This document shows, one piece after another, positions 34,601 to 45,141 of a stretch of 64,000 nucleotides of DNA; position 1 is the first letter of the stretch, and each line of letters begins with the position of its first letter. The stretch lies in NCBI GenBank assembly GCA_016858145.1, contig JAEHOE010000010.1, positions 868,001 through 932,000 on the forward strand. The letters run 5' to 3'. The DNA comes from Edaphochlamys debaryana (Eukaryota > Chlorophyta > Chlorophyceae > Chlamydomonadales). Position numbers and translations under genes: made by a program. Below the pieces are notes generated by a model, which saw only the letters and a program-made list of their open reading frames with translations, had not been told where the DNA came from and made no database searches.

Positions 34601-37600
34601 CCCTTCCCTGCCTCCGCCTCACCGGTACACTTTGCCGAAGCTGCCTGACCCCAGCGGTGCCAGCAGGTCCACCCACAGGCCCACCAGACTGAACGCGCCC
34701 TGCGTGCCGGGGCCCAGCGGCCCGGGCCCCGGCAGCGCGTCGCTCAGCAACCGCGCCACAGCCACAGCGGCTCCGCTGCTGCGGCTGTCGCTGCTGGTGG
34801 GCCCAGCAAGGCACGTTGTGAGCGCCGGACTGCCGCCAGCCCCGCTGACGCTGACCCCGGTCACACGCGAGAGGGACGTGGCCGCGAAGACCGGGGAGGC
34901 GTGCGCACTGGACGGTCGTGAGACCCGGAAGCAGCCCAGGCGCGATGTGGAGTCGGGGCTGCGGGATGGAGCGGCGGGACGCCAGAGGTTGGGGTGGGGT
35001 TGCGCTTTAGCGAGGACGAGCTTCATGACGAGTTCTTGAGCAAGCCACAGGGCCCTTAACAACCTAGAGGACTGGACGAAGCGTCGGGCAGGGCACGACA
35101 CAAGGGGAAGGAGGGAAGGGCTGGAGGCCCCAGGCTGCACCGCAGCTTTGCCAAGGGGCTCAGACTCGCAGGCCATGCTGCTCCAACCCACATCAAGGCC
35201 GTTCCCCGCTCACTCGATGCGCTCGAGGGCCTGTCCGCTGTCCCCCTTCTTGGAGGGTTCCTCTGGGAGGACCACCAGCCCCACCGAGGGGCGACCTGTC
35301 GGCCCCTCGGGGCCATGGCGGGCCTGCTGTGCAGGTTCTGCCTTGGCGTCGCGCGCCCCATGTCGCCTCCGCCGCCGCCTCCGTACCCACAGAAAGGCTA
35401 CGGCTACGGACAGCAGCACCGCCACCGTTGCGCCTGCTGCGGCCCCAGCTGCGCGGAGTACAGAACAGGGAGGAGCCTTAGCAGGGGTGTAGGGCGCCTT
35501 CAACGGTCTGCAAGAGCCTAGGGTGTAACCGCCTCCCGACGGCGCCGGCGGCTGCCGGCAGGACCGATTGTCACCACGCCACACACCACAGCTGTGACCA
35601 TTGACCAAGCAGGCTGCTCCGCCCTCCCTTAAAGCCCCGTTCCCGCGCCCCCACAAACCGCCACGCCTCACCCGCCACCGCCGCCGCGCTGCCCCCGCCT
35701 GTGCTGTTGCCGGCGCTTTCCGCCCCGGCCGCGGGCGGCGGCTCGGGAACCTGGCCCTGCAGCCTCAGCCAGGTGTCATCACGGTCGTAGGCCTGACGGA
35801 TCTTGTTGCGCACGCCTGGGTGAGGAGGCGGTGCATGGACGCGACAAGGTGAGAATGGCTGGGCAGAAGGTGAGGAGCCTCCGACCCGACCCAGTTGGGA
35901 GACAGACCACCAACCGAGACCCAACCGAAACCGCGTGCACTCCTCGCGGTAAGGAAACTAGGAGGTCGGTATGGCGGCACCGCCTTTGGTTCCGGCCCCG
36001 GCCCTGGCTACCCCGGCCCCAGCCCAGCTCACATAGGTCGTAGCCCACGCTGGTACCGCCTGCACAGGACATGAGAGGCGGCAAGGCGCGCAGAAGGGTT
36101 GTCAGCAATGAAGGAAGCCCGTCCTGGGCCTCGCCGACTGTGCGCATCTAAGGGTACTTAGCTCTGGGCCCAACCGCAACACACCCCGATCCTGACTCCC
36201 AACTCCCAAGTCCCAAAGCGCAAGCAGGAGGCACCACGCAACCCCGTGAGGCCACGCAACCCAAGGTCAGGCCGCGGCGCATCCTGTGCAGCCGCCCGCC
36301 CGCGCACCCCACGGCCGTGCTCACACTCGTCCGTGACGGGGTCCTCGCAGACGAAGAGGACCCCCCTGCCGGCCAGCACGTAACCCCCTCCTCCGTTGAC
36401 GTCCGCGAATCCCTGCGCCACCAACCGGGACCTGGGGGCGCGGGCAGCAGGGCGAAGGCGGCGCAGGCACGGTGGGGGTGCAGTGGGGCTACTGTGCCCG
36501 ACTGGGACTGGGTACCGGGGTCCTGCAACTAGACGACGGCCAGGGGCCAGCCGTTCCGTCGCGGCTGCCGCGCCGGCAGGCCTTCGCCTCACCGTGCCCA
36601 GTTGACGAGGAAGCTCCTGGGCCAGGCGTAACAGCCGGGCAGTAGCGGGTTGCTACGGCACCAGGGCGAGGCGGTTTCGGTGATGTTCTGCAGGCGCCCG
36701 CTGTCCTGGGGCAGCAGGGGCATCTGCACGCGGAGGGCAGGGCAAGAGTGGGAGACGGGGCGAGTACCGGTCATGTATGAAAGGCAAGTCCCGGAAGGGA
36801 GGTGGGGCGCGAGAGCCTGCCGCCCAGGGGCCTGGTGCCGCTCCCGCTATGGGCTAGAAGTCTGGCAAGGCCCCACAGGTTGATACTCCGCTCGTGCCAA
36901 GCATGCCGGGCGGCACTGCTACTGCAACATACATGGCCCCGCCTTAGGGCTGAGTGCCTTGCCTTCAACAGGAGGTCCATGAGTAACGCCGGGGGGGTGC
37001 ATGAGAAGCAGTGGTACACGATGTCGTTGTACGCCACAGTGGCTCCAGGGCTGGTCGCAATCTGTTTTGCCAATCATACAACGAGAATAACATAAACCAA
37101 GCGGGAAGGAGCAACGTATGCATGAGGGAGAGGGCAGCGCACACCGACACACAGGCTCTGCACGCGTCTGTGCACACAGCTGATGGCGGCCAACGCAGCA
37201 CCCGGCGGCAAGCCCTGCAGCGCTCTGCATCCCTTGCTGACCAGGTCTACTTCGAAGCCGGCGTTCTGGCGCACGTTGCGGAGTTCCAGCTGCACAGGGG
37301 AAAGCAGGGGCCGCGAGAGGTACGCGCGGGGTCAAGGCACGCGCAGTCCGGGCCCCCTAGCTCCCCCCGCTAGCCGGGGGTCAGGGACCGACACGGCGGT
37401 GCGTTTCTTGTTGCTCGCTCTAACCTTTGTAAAGAGCCATGTCACGTTCGGCGCGAGGGTAACCTTTCGCTCCAGGAAGCTCAAGTCCAGGATGGGGAAG
37501 CCCTGCTCCGCCAAGCTGTCGTTCACACCCTGGATGGTGAAATTGCTCCGCCTCTGTATCGGGAGCACTGGCCACTCTCCTGGCGTGAGCCGCAGGTGGT

Positions 37601-37748
37601 CGGCGAGGATGACGAGTGTGATATGTTCGTCAAGGATGGCCTTCACCAGCTGGCTCTCATCTCTGATCAGCAGCGTAGAAGTTTGACCATCCTCGCTCAC
37701 AGCGCGTGCCAGCTGCGCCAGGGCACAGAGGACTAAAAGCCGAAGCAT
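31686..37748 (-). CDS. Single-pass receptor-like protein kinase (TKL-type)
   Basis: Predicted cell-surface kinase; ligand unknown. Sixteen exons: 37425-37748, about 37242-37289, 36963-37061, 36593-36723, 36325-36431, 36033-36059, 35672-35815, 35214-35448, 34623-35177, 34382-34460, 33480-34235, 33240-33315, 32753-33003, 32469-32619, 32165-32288, 31686-31932; about 1117 residues. Order: signal peptide (MLRLLVLCALAQLARA); Cys-containing ectodomain with N-glycosylation sequons (NFT, NDS, NVT); one transmembrane helix (VAVLLSVAVAFLWV, ~residues 300-316) then RRRRRRR; kinase domain with GSGSFGKVYR, VAVKML, LRHPNVV, CDFGLSR, LAPEVW, DMYAFGITLWELATGERPW and LMVDCWAQAPHDRPS. The HRD motif is HGD (CHGDLKLSNVLL). 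Low-complexity inserts of ~160 and ~70 residues interrupt the domain. The end of exon 2 is ambiguous; exon 3 appears to use a GC donor. Confidence 0.9.
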
Positions 37749-38368
37749 GCTCCAGACATCGTGGTCGCGCCCTGCGCTACTAATTGTGCCGCATGGCATC
37801 AAAGTCTTACTTGGCGCTGCTACAATTTCTATGAGCGCGTGCCCAGCCCGAAGTCTTCGTGATCAGGAGCTGCCGCGCCTGAGGCACCCGCCCGACAGGT
37901 CTCTGCCCCCCGCGTCCCGGCCCGGCGTACAGTTACAATAAACGCCGCGCGTACGCAAAACCACTGTAAAGTGTCCATGGCTCGGTTATTCTTACCGAAA
38001 CCTGCCCCCCAACGCAGGTGTAGCCAACTCTGCCAACCCCGGCCTTCGGGGCGTCTGGGCCTGTCCGGGGGACTTCGCCGTCGTTGCCACTTGATGCTTA
38101 CACACACACACCCTCCTATGCACCATATGCCCCCCCCCCCACTCCTGTGCACCATTGAACGCTCATGCAGTGCTCATAGTCACGAACAGTCTTCAACAAA
38201 ATCATCCACCAAGCAGTGGTCCAGCTCTACAGATCAGAGCTCGACAATATCTCTGCGCAGCGCTTAGTCACGCGTTCCGGCTTCTAGCCCTCCACGGGCC
38301 CCGCTCTGACCGCCTGCGTCACCCGAATCCCCAGCCAACTCCCCTCACGAAGCCCCAGCCACTCTCCA
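37749..38368. other. Kinase promoter and 3' UTR of the adjacent gene
   Basis: This 620-bp gap separates the kinase start codon from the stop codon of the next minus-strand gene. It contains a TGTAA on the minus strand at 37937-37933, about 430 bp after that stop, a likely poly(A) signal. No gene is seen. Confidence 0.6.
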
Positions 38369-40721
38369 CTACCGGCCCTTGGCCCCCTTGGCCGCCTGCG
38401 GCTGCGGCTGCACAAGGGGCGTCCCCACGCCCTGCCACCCCGGCACCATGACGCCTCCCAGCCCCGCCTGCATCATCAGCGGCGGGCTCCCGGGCATCCC
38501 CGCCATCTGCATTGGCAGCATAGGCATATTCATGGGCATGCCCAGGCCGTTGCCCAGGGGCATGCCCAGGCCGTTGCCCAGGGGCAGGGCGCCGCCGACG
38601 CCTCCCATGGGCAGCGCGCCGCCCTGCGACCCCGCCAGAGCTGCTGACGTCAGCCCCGCCATCCACCGATGCCGGTCGTAGTTTCCGGGAGACATGGACC
38701 GGCCGTTGCTGGGGCTTGCGAGGTGCTGCGGCATGAGGCCGGGCCCGGCCGCAGGAAGGGGCGCCGGAGCTCCGGCCCACGGCCCCGTTCCGAACGGACC
38801 CGTGAAGGACCGGGGCGCGGAGGGCGCGGCTCCGGCCATGGGCGCCGGCCCCGATCCCGACGGCCCCCCGCCGCCCACGGGCCCGCTGAACGACTTGGGC
38901 GCAGCGCCGGGCGCCTGTTGCGCGGGCTTAGTGGGCGCGACTGGTGCCAGGGAGGGCACCGACTGGGGCCACATCTGCATGGGCATCTGCATCTGCATCT
39001 GCAACTGCTGAGCGAGTAGCATCTGGGCGGGGGACAGGGGCGGCGACGCGGGCGGCGAGCCGTGCTTGTCCTTCTTGCCGTTCTTCTTCCCGACCTTGAA
39101 CGACGCCGCCAGCGCCGCCTGCTGCTGCTGGTGCTGGATGAGCATGTACTGCATCAGCAGCTGCTGCGGGGTAAAGGGAAGTGCAGTGAGAGCAGGGGGA
39201 CAGGGCTGAGACGTATATGCGGGCATGTCGCGGGGATATGGTGGCGCTGACAGGCTACGGCGTGATGGCGGTGTGACCGGCGATGCCCATGCCAAGTCGG
39301 TGTGCCGATGGCCCCAGTCACCACTCAGTGCTGTCACCAGGGCTGTCACCACCACAGGCCTAACGCCGCATCGCACGTCCTTCCATCGCAGCACCCGTGC
39401 CGCAGGTGCCCCCCACACCCGCTCTCGCCTGCTGCTGCTGCTGCTGCGCCAGCGCCGCTGCGCGCTGCTCCCGCTGCAGCCGCTGCTGCTCCGCCCGCTT
39501 GGCCGCCTCCGCTGCCCGCTTGGCGGCCGTCTGCTCGAACTCCTCCTTGGTGGGGAGGCCCCGGTGGGAAACAACGATGTCCTTCTTGGCCGGGTCGAAG
39601 CGGCCCACCTGGGCACAGGGCAGCGGGGGTGGGGTGGCAGGGTGGCACTGGGGGTTGCCAGGGAGCGAAGCTGGGGTGACGGCGGGGGAGGCCCGTACTC
39701 GGCCCGTCTTCGGCGTATGCAAAGCCCTCCGTGATGATGTTTTTCTCCTTTAGGGGAAGACCGCGTGGGCGCCGCCACCACCCGTCCCAACCCCTGTACA
39801 GCCGCCAGATTTGGCTCACTGGCATGACGCGCGCGCCTGCCCCCCATGCCACGTCCGCCGCACAACCCACGCGCCGGGACCCGGCCGCCGGACTGCCCGG
39901 ACACGCACCTCCGAGACTTCCCCCAGGTCGCCGTCCTCCCAGTACAGCTCGAACGCCAGCGGGCAGCTGCGGCACACGGCTAGCAGCACCGCCCGCAGGT
40001 ACTCCCAGATCTCCCGTCGGGAGGTCACGCCGTACGTGAAGCCGCACTCGAGAGGGTACCTGGCAGGCGGTACAGACACCGCGTAGGATGTTGGCAAGGG
40101 TTACAAAGGGGCGTCTTTTGTTGATAGTGTCTGTGCGGCCCTAGTGCCTAAGCGGATGACACCCGACGGGTGGGTGGTGACACCCGACGCGCGTGACTGC
40201 GTAGAAGGCGCTCACTTGTTGGGATCCGTGGGTAGAACCATGTTCCAGTCGTGGCGGTGCTGCGCCTTGATCACCTGGGGCCGCAATGAGGAACAAGCCC
40301 TGTCTTGTTGTGCTCCCAGTCACGAGCCTTGCTTCAGCAGGAAACACAGTACAACACAGTAGTGTGTCCGTCCCGGTACCCCAGCTCCTCGCTTTGTGCG
40401 CTCCTCGACCAGTGCCGGGCGTCCCCGCCAGCGTGTCTTCAACCCTTGAGGAAAGGCGCACCATGGCTGTTCCCAAGTCGTCTGGACCGTATGAGGCGTA
40501 CACCTCAGGGGGCGCCCGCAGCTTTGATCTTGTATCATGGATTGCTGGAAGAGGGGTGGGGCAAGGGAGGGGGAGCTTTGACAGGGTTTCATCGATCCAA
40601 CGAGCGGAGGGTTCGTGGTGACCCGTGAGCAGTGCCTCGAGCCGCTCGCCCCACCTTTCATGTAAGCCTCCTGGTTGAACTTCTCAGGGTTGGCGAGGGA
40701 GAACACGAACTGCCCCGGCAT
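38369..40721 (-). CDS. Protein of unknown function, long paralogue A (444 aa)
   Basis: I do not recognise this family. Six exons: 40655-40721, 40462-40544, 40216-40274, 39909-40059, 39429-39608, 38369-39163, all phases closing. The first ~140 residues form a compact domain shared with the gene at 42630-44089; invariant segments include SYGP.DLGTA, LPTDPNKYPLECGFTYG, AVCRS.P.AFELYWED and VGRFDP. It is followed by an Ala/Glu/Arg/Gln-rich helix with a poly-Gln run, then a ~265-residue low-complexity tail rich in Gln, Met, Pro and Gly (QMQMQMPMQMW; a repeated PLGNGLGM). No signal peptide or membrane segment is seen, so it is probably soluble. The intron before the last exon needs a GC donor (CAG|GCGAGA) to keep frame. 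The tail resembles RNA-granule-type disordered regions, but that is only an inference. Confidence 0.85.
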
Positions 40722-42629
40722 GGTTGTGGGTAGCCTGGGGAAGGGGGAGGTGGGGTGGGGAGAGAGGTGGGAGTCAGAGCAGGAAGGTGGGCCGGAGTCG
40801 GAGACGGAGCAGGGACTAACAGAGTGATCTGAGCAACAGTTGCTGTTAAGAGGACTGCACCCGCGGCCCTCAGTGGGACTTAGAGGAGGAGGCGGAGCCG
40901 GGGTCAGGGGTCGGGCGGGGGCTCGGAGCGGGACTGGCTTACCTACCGGAGGTCGGGACCCCTCAGGGGTCGTGTCTCACGTCGGGCTGGCCAAAGGGCC
41001 AAGGGCCCTCCGCGTCCGTGCTATGCTCCACAGCTGAAAGGTAGACGCAGGCAGGAGCCGCACCCGCGAGCGAGCGAAATGGCGTAGCTGCCCCGTAAGG
41101 GCCCAACTCCAGCTTCTCTGAACACAACACCTAAAACAACGGGCACTAAGCTCTTTATGACTCTATATCGTCTTTCTTCGACCGTCCGCTGCTCGGTTGG
41201 GCCTCAGCTGCAAGCGGCCGGCTCGTAAATGTCGTCGCGGCGTTGTCAACGTTGCGATGTCTGCGGTGTCTCTACAGCCAGAGGGTCCTGACTGCGATGC
41301 AACCTGAGGCCTACCCTGGGATAGAGGAGCTTCGCAAGCCTCTTTAGATGCCCCGGCCTGTTTCCCGGCGTTGCGTGTTCGTGTTAGAAGGTCGATTGCA
41401 ATAGTTAGCAGTACGTGAAACTGTGCTGGGTATCGCACGCGCGTAGTCGCCTAATCGCCGCTGGAAGTTGACGGAACGCAGTTGATGCAAGGCTGATGAC
41501 CATCGCCCCCGGGCGTTGTCTCAATGCGCTCGTCAACTAGCGCCTTAAACCAGGCACGGGAGAACGACACCGTCTTACACAGCGCACGGCGAAGGCTGTT
41601 GGCCCGACCCCACACCTGCCCAGCCTGCGGTCTGACCCCCGAGAGCCCCTGGCGCTTTGCTGGGGACAGCGCCTCCGCTGCTGGTCTGGGACACTGGGTA
41701 CCGGTACACCGGTCATCCCTGCGCTCAGGCTGAAGACAGCAGTATCAGACTGTTCGGTATGCGGTCATGCAGGGCTGTGTGGGCCGCTGGACGTGGCCCT
41801 GGGTTCAGCAGGGCTCAGCTGGTTGCAATGGAGGCTGCCGGCCCATCATGGCTCTTTGCCTTAAAGGTACTTACACTCGGACCCCGGACCCAACTTCACG
41901 ACCCGTTGGTTCAGTTGCCCTCTGTCGGCCTCAAGTCCCCCAGCACGCCCACGTCGCCCCAGCGCCCTGCCTTCGCAGGAGCCCACGTCCGGCGCTGTGG
42001 GCCCCAGCCGCCATCCTCGACAAAACTCCTGTGCCAACCCGCCAATTATGAATACACCCAACGCGGGGGTTGTTGGCCCGCTCCGTCCTCCTGCATGGGG
42101 TTCGTGCCACCTCATCCTCTTTCATGCCTTGCGCCATACCCTGCCAACCCGAGGTGAGCTTTATACGTGCAGAGCTGTGGGCTTTCTAACTACCGGTACG
42201 GTAACCTCATTTAGCTATCCGACTTGGCCCCTGAGCATTCACCTTCATTCGCCAGGCCTCCCCAGCACAGCCGACCCCTCAGTCGCTGTCACTGCCGTAC
42301 AGAACTGCGCACAGGCTCTGTGCGGCATTGGTACCAACTACGCCTTATCGCTCGCCACTGCCCGGGCCCCCTCGTGCTCGACCTCCCAGACTGCCACCCC
42401 AGCCGCAGCACCTGCAGCGGGCCAGGCTGGCTGGCTTCACACGCTCTTCCGAGGGCCAAGCTCTGGTCCACCACCGGCCGCCAGGGCGCGGTGGAACCCG
42501 CATTGCCTAAAGGTCCCATCCCCGTTTCAAGCCCAAGGACGTTCCGCAGCCCAGGTTCTTCGGTCCGAGTATCCGGCGGCTCAGCCTCTGCATCGCCCGC
42601 CAGCTGCAGGCCCCAAGCCGGGCCCACGC
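40722..42629. other. 1.9-kb intergenic region between the two paralogues
   Basis: Includes the upstream region of paralogue A and the 3' UTR of paralogue B; a possible TGTAA on the minus strand lies at 41875-41871. Base composition is lower in GC from about 41100. Plus-strand ORFs at 41657-42157 and 41997-42686 are Pro/Ser/Arg-rich and unsupported. No gene is called. Confidence 0.6.
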
Positions 42630-44089
42630 TCAGGCCCCCGGCACTCGCGCGTACTTCTTGAACTGCTCGGCGGTGGGCAAGCCTAGCGGTAGGACCGGAG
42701 GGGAGAGGAAAGGCACGTCAGCCTGAAGCAACTGTTGTAGAACCGGGTTTTGTCGCTACGATGGTCGTGGGGAAGGTGCGGGCGTGTGGGGCCTTTTGCG
42801 GCCAGTACCCAAGCAAATCTTTATTGAGAGCGCTTGCGCTAAGAGCCAGACCAGCCCAGCCTCCTCGACGCAGCTCCCCAAAGCCTCAGGAGGCGATCTC
42901 GACTGAGGGCTCTAGGCCCCCATCCTCCCTGCCCTACGATACGAGGGGTTGCCGCGCCCCGTGTCGACAGCTGCGCTCACCCCTGTGAGAGATGACGATG
43001 CCCTTGGTGACTGGGTCGAAGCGGCCCACCTGTGGGGGGCGAAAAGCGGGGTGTCTCAGGCTGCACAGTCACATCGGGAGACCGGCATCAAGACGACACC
43101 GCAACCCCTGCGAACCGGGGAATCCAGCGACCATATGCACGCACGCGCCGTTGGCACGCAGCCTTACCACCCACGGAGCGAGGAAGTCGTGCAGCCTGTC
43201 TCCACCGCATGCTGGCTCCACCCCGACCCACCTCCACCACGTCGCCCAGGTCATCGTCCTCCCAGTAGAGCTCGAAGGCCTCCGGCGAGCTGCGGCACAC
43301 GGCCAGCAGGATCTCCCGTACGTACTCCCACAGCTCGCGCCGGGAGGTGATGCCGTACGTGAAGCCGCACTCGAGCGGGTACCTGGGGCAGGGGTGGAGA
43401 TGGTCGCGTGAGGCCCGATAGGTTAGGGTCAGGTGCAAAGCGCGGGCCTTGGGTCTGGGGCTCGGGTCTGGGGTGCAGGTAAGGGTCTCCTTGGCAAGCG
43501 CTGTCCTCCATGAGCACGGGTCGTGGCAGGCGGCTCAAACTTTGTTACACAACGGCGTGCCTCACTTGTTTGGGTCAGTGGGAAGGACCAGGTTCCACTC
43601 CTGACGGCTGGTAGACCGCAGCACCTGGAATGCAGGGCAAGGGGTCAGGCATCGGGGCCGCAGCCGTGAGCTCAGCTCGACATTACGCTGAACACGAGTT
43701 GCCCCAGCCCGCACCGATCCAGTGCGAAGGAGGACCCAAGACACCACCCACCAGTGCGGTGCCCAAGTCCTCGGGGCCATAGGAGATATACACGTCGCGT
43801 GGCGCCCTCAACATGCGGGTCTGGGGGAGGAACAGGGGTGGGGAGCGGGAGGGGGAGGGGGTCAGCATACCCGCATGTGCAGAAAGTTGTTCTCTTAAGA
43901 CTGCTGTTGCTGGTGTTTTCTCATTGCAAGAGTGCACATAGAGGGCTGCGCAGCCCTCGGTCTTGGCTCCCCGGATAACCCCGGGTTAGGATGCCCGAAA
44001 CCCCAACGCACCTCGTGGATTGCGTTCAGGAAGCTTTTCTGGTCAAACCGCTCTGGCTTGACCAGCCTAAAGACGAACTTGCCGGGCAT
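42630..44089 (-). CDS. Protein of unknown function, short paralogue B (152 aa)
   Basis: Same unrecognised domain as the gene at 38369-40721 and little else. Exons: 44012-44089, 43752-43820, 43566-43624, 43232-43382, 42981-43029, 42630-42682, closing at 153 codons. Exons 3 and 4 have exactly the same lengths and phases as in paralogue A (59 and 151 bp). The protein starts MPGKFVFRLVKPERF and ends RGLPTAEQFKKYARVPGA. About two-thirds of aligned domain positions look identical by eye. It lacks the Gln/Met/Pro tail, so it shows the minimal domain. Both copies lie head-to-tail on the same strand, which suggests tandem duplication with gain or loss of the tail. Confidence 0.86.
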
Positions 44090-45141
44090 CGCCGAGTGGT
44101 GCTTTGGAAGAAGTTCGGGGTCAAGGAGGGGGCAGGCGAGGGCCCCGCACCCGCGGGGCGGGGTTTCGGGGAGGTGGAGGTGGAGAAGAAGGTGGGGAGG
44201 CGGAGGTGGGTGGTCCGCACGCCTCGCCGCTGATGGCCGCGCCTCGCGTCTTATGAGGCAAGTCGATACCGAGGCTAACGCGCAGCCCGCAAGTTTAGGC
44301 GTTGTGGTCGGAGCTGGGACCCCGACGTCGGACGACGAGATTCTGCTCGCAACTTATTGCTTCACGGTCTTCCGTGTGATAATCCAACAATGTGGCATTC
44401 GCGATACGCAGACTATGCTTGCAGACTGATGCCGCTTGTGCCGGCCTGGGGATCAAATCGTGGGCCGCACTTCTACGCACCTCTGATGTCAGGTATGAGC
44501 AGGTAGTAGCGAGTATGTGTATCGGACTGGTAGCGTGCTGTCGCTCGGGGTGTGAAGCTGTCGCTCGGGGCGTGTCGTGCATGCGTGGGGCTTGTCGACA
44601 TGGGCGGCCCTGCCGCCTGAGACCTGCCGCCACATCAAATCCTACTGAGCACAACGGCGGGGCAGCGAGCGGGCGTTGAGGCACGGCCGCACGGGGCACG
44701 GCTTGCCAGGATGCCGGTACAAGGGGGGTGCCACGTGCCGCTTCTCGCAGCTGCCGTCCGCCCCGTCCTGGCGAGTCGACATCCCGCCAGACACGCATCA
44801 ACGCCGGCAACCACCACATAATGCACGGATCCCGGGTCCCCAAACCCGAGCGTGTCCTCCACTGCCTCAACCGCCTCGCCCTCGCCTAGCGCAGGCGTGG
44901 TGGGTACCGCCCCACCAGAGTCTACGCAGCCGCCGCCCGTTTCGCCGCCCTCCGCAACAGCCCATATAAGCACTGCCCACCTGCCTCCGCGCCCGATGCA
45001 CCCGTGATTCTGTCAGGGGCATGCCTGCCCCTCAGTCTTGGCAAAGCTCCGGCCACCTTGCCTTGCATCATCTCGCCGCCCACCCCGCCCATTGCATGGA
45101 CCCCGCCCTCACCCCTCACGCCCCCCCCTCCGGTCTCAAGT
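44090..45141. other. Intergenic region upstream of paralogue B
   Basis: One kilobase between paralogue B and the histidine phosphatase stop codon. It contains the promoter of B and the 3' UTR of the phosphatase, and the direct repeat GTCGCTCGGGG at about 44540 and 44560. No gene is seen. Confidence 0.6.
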
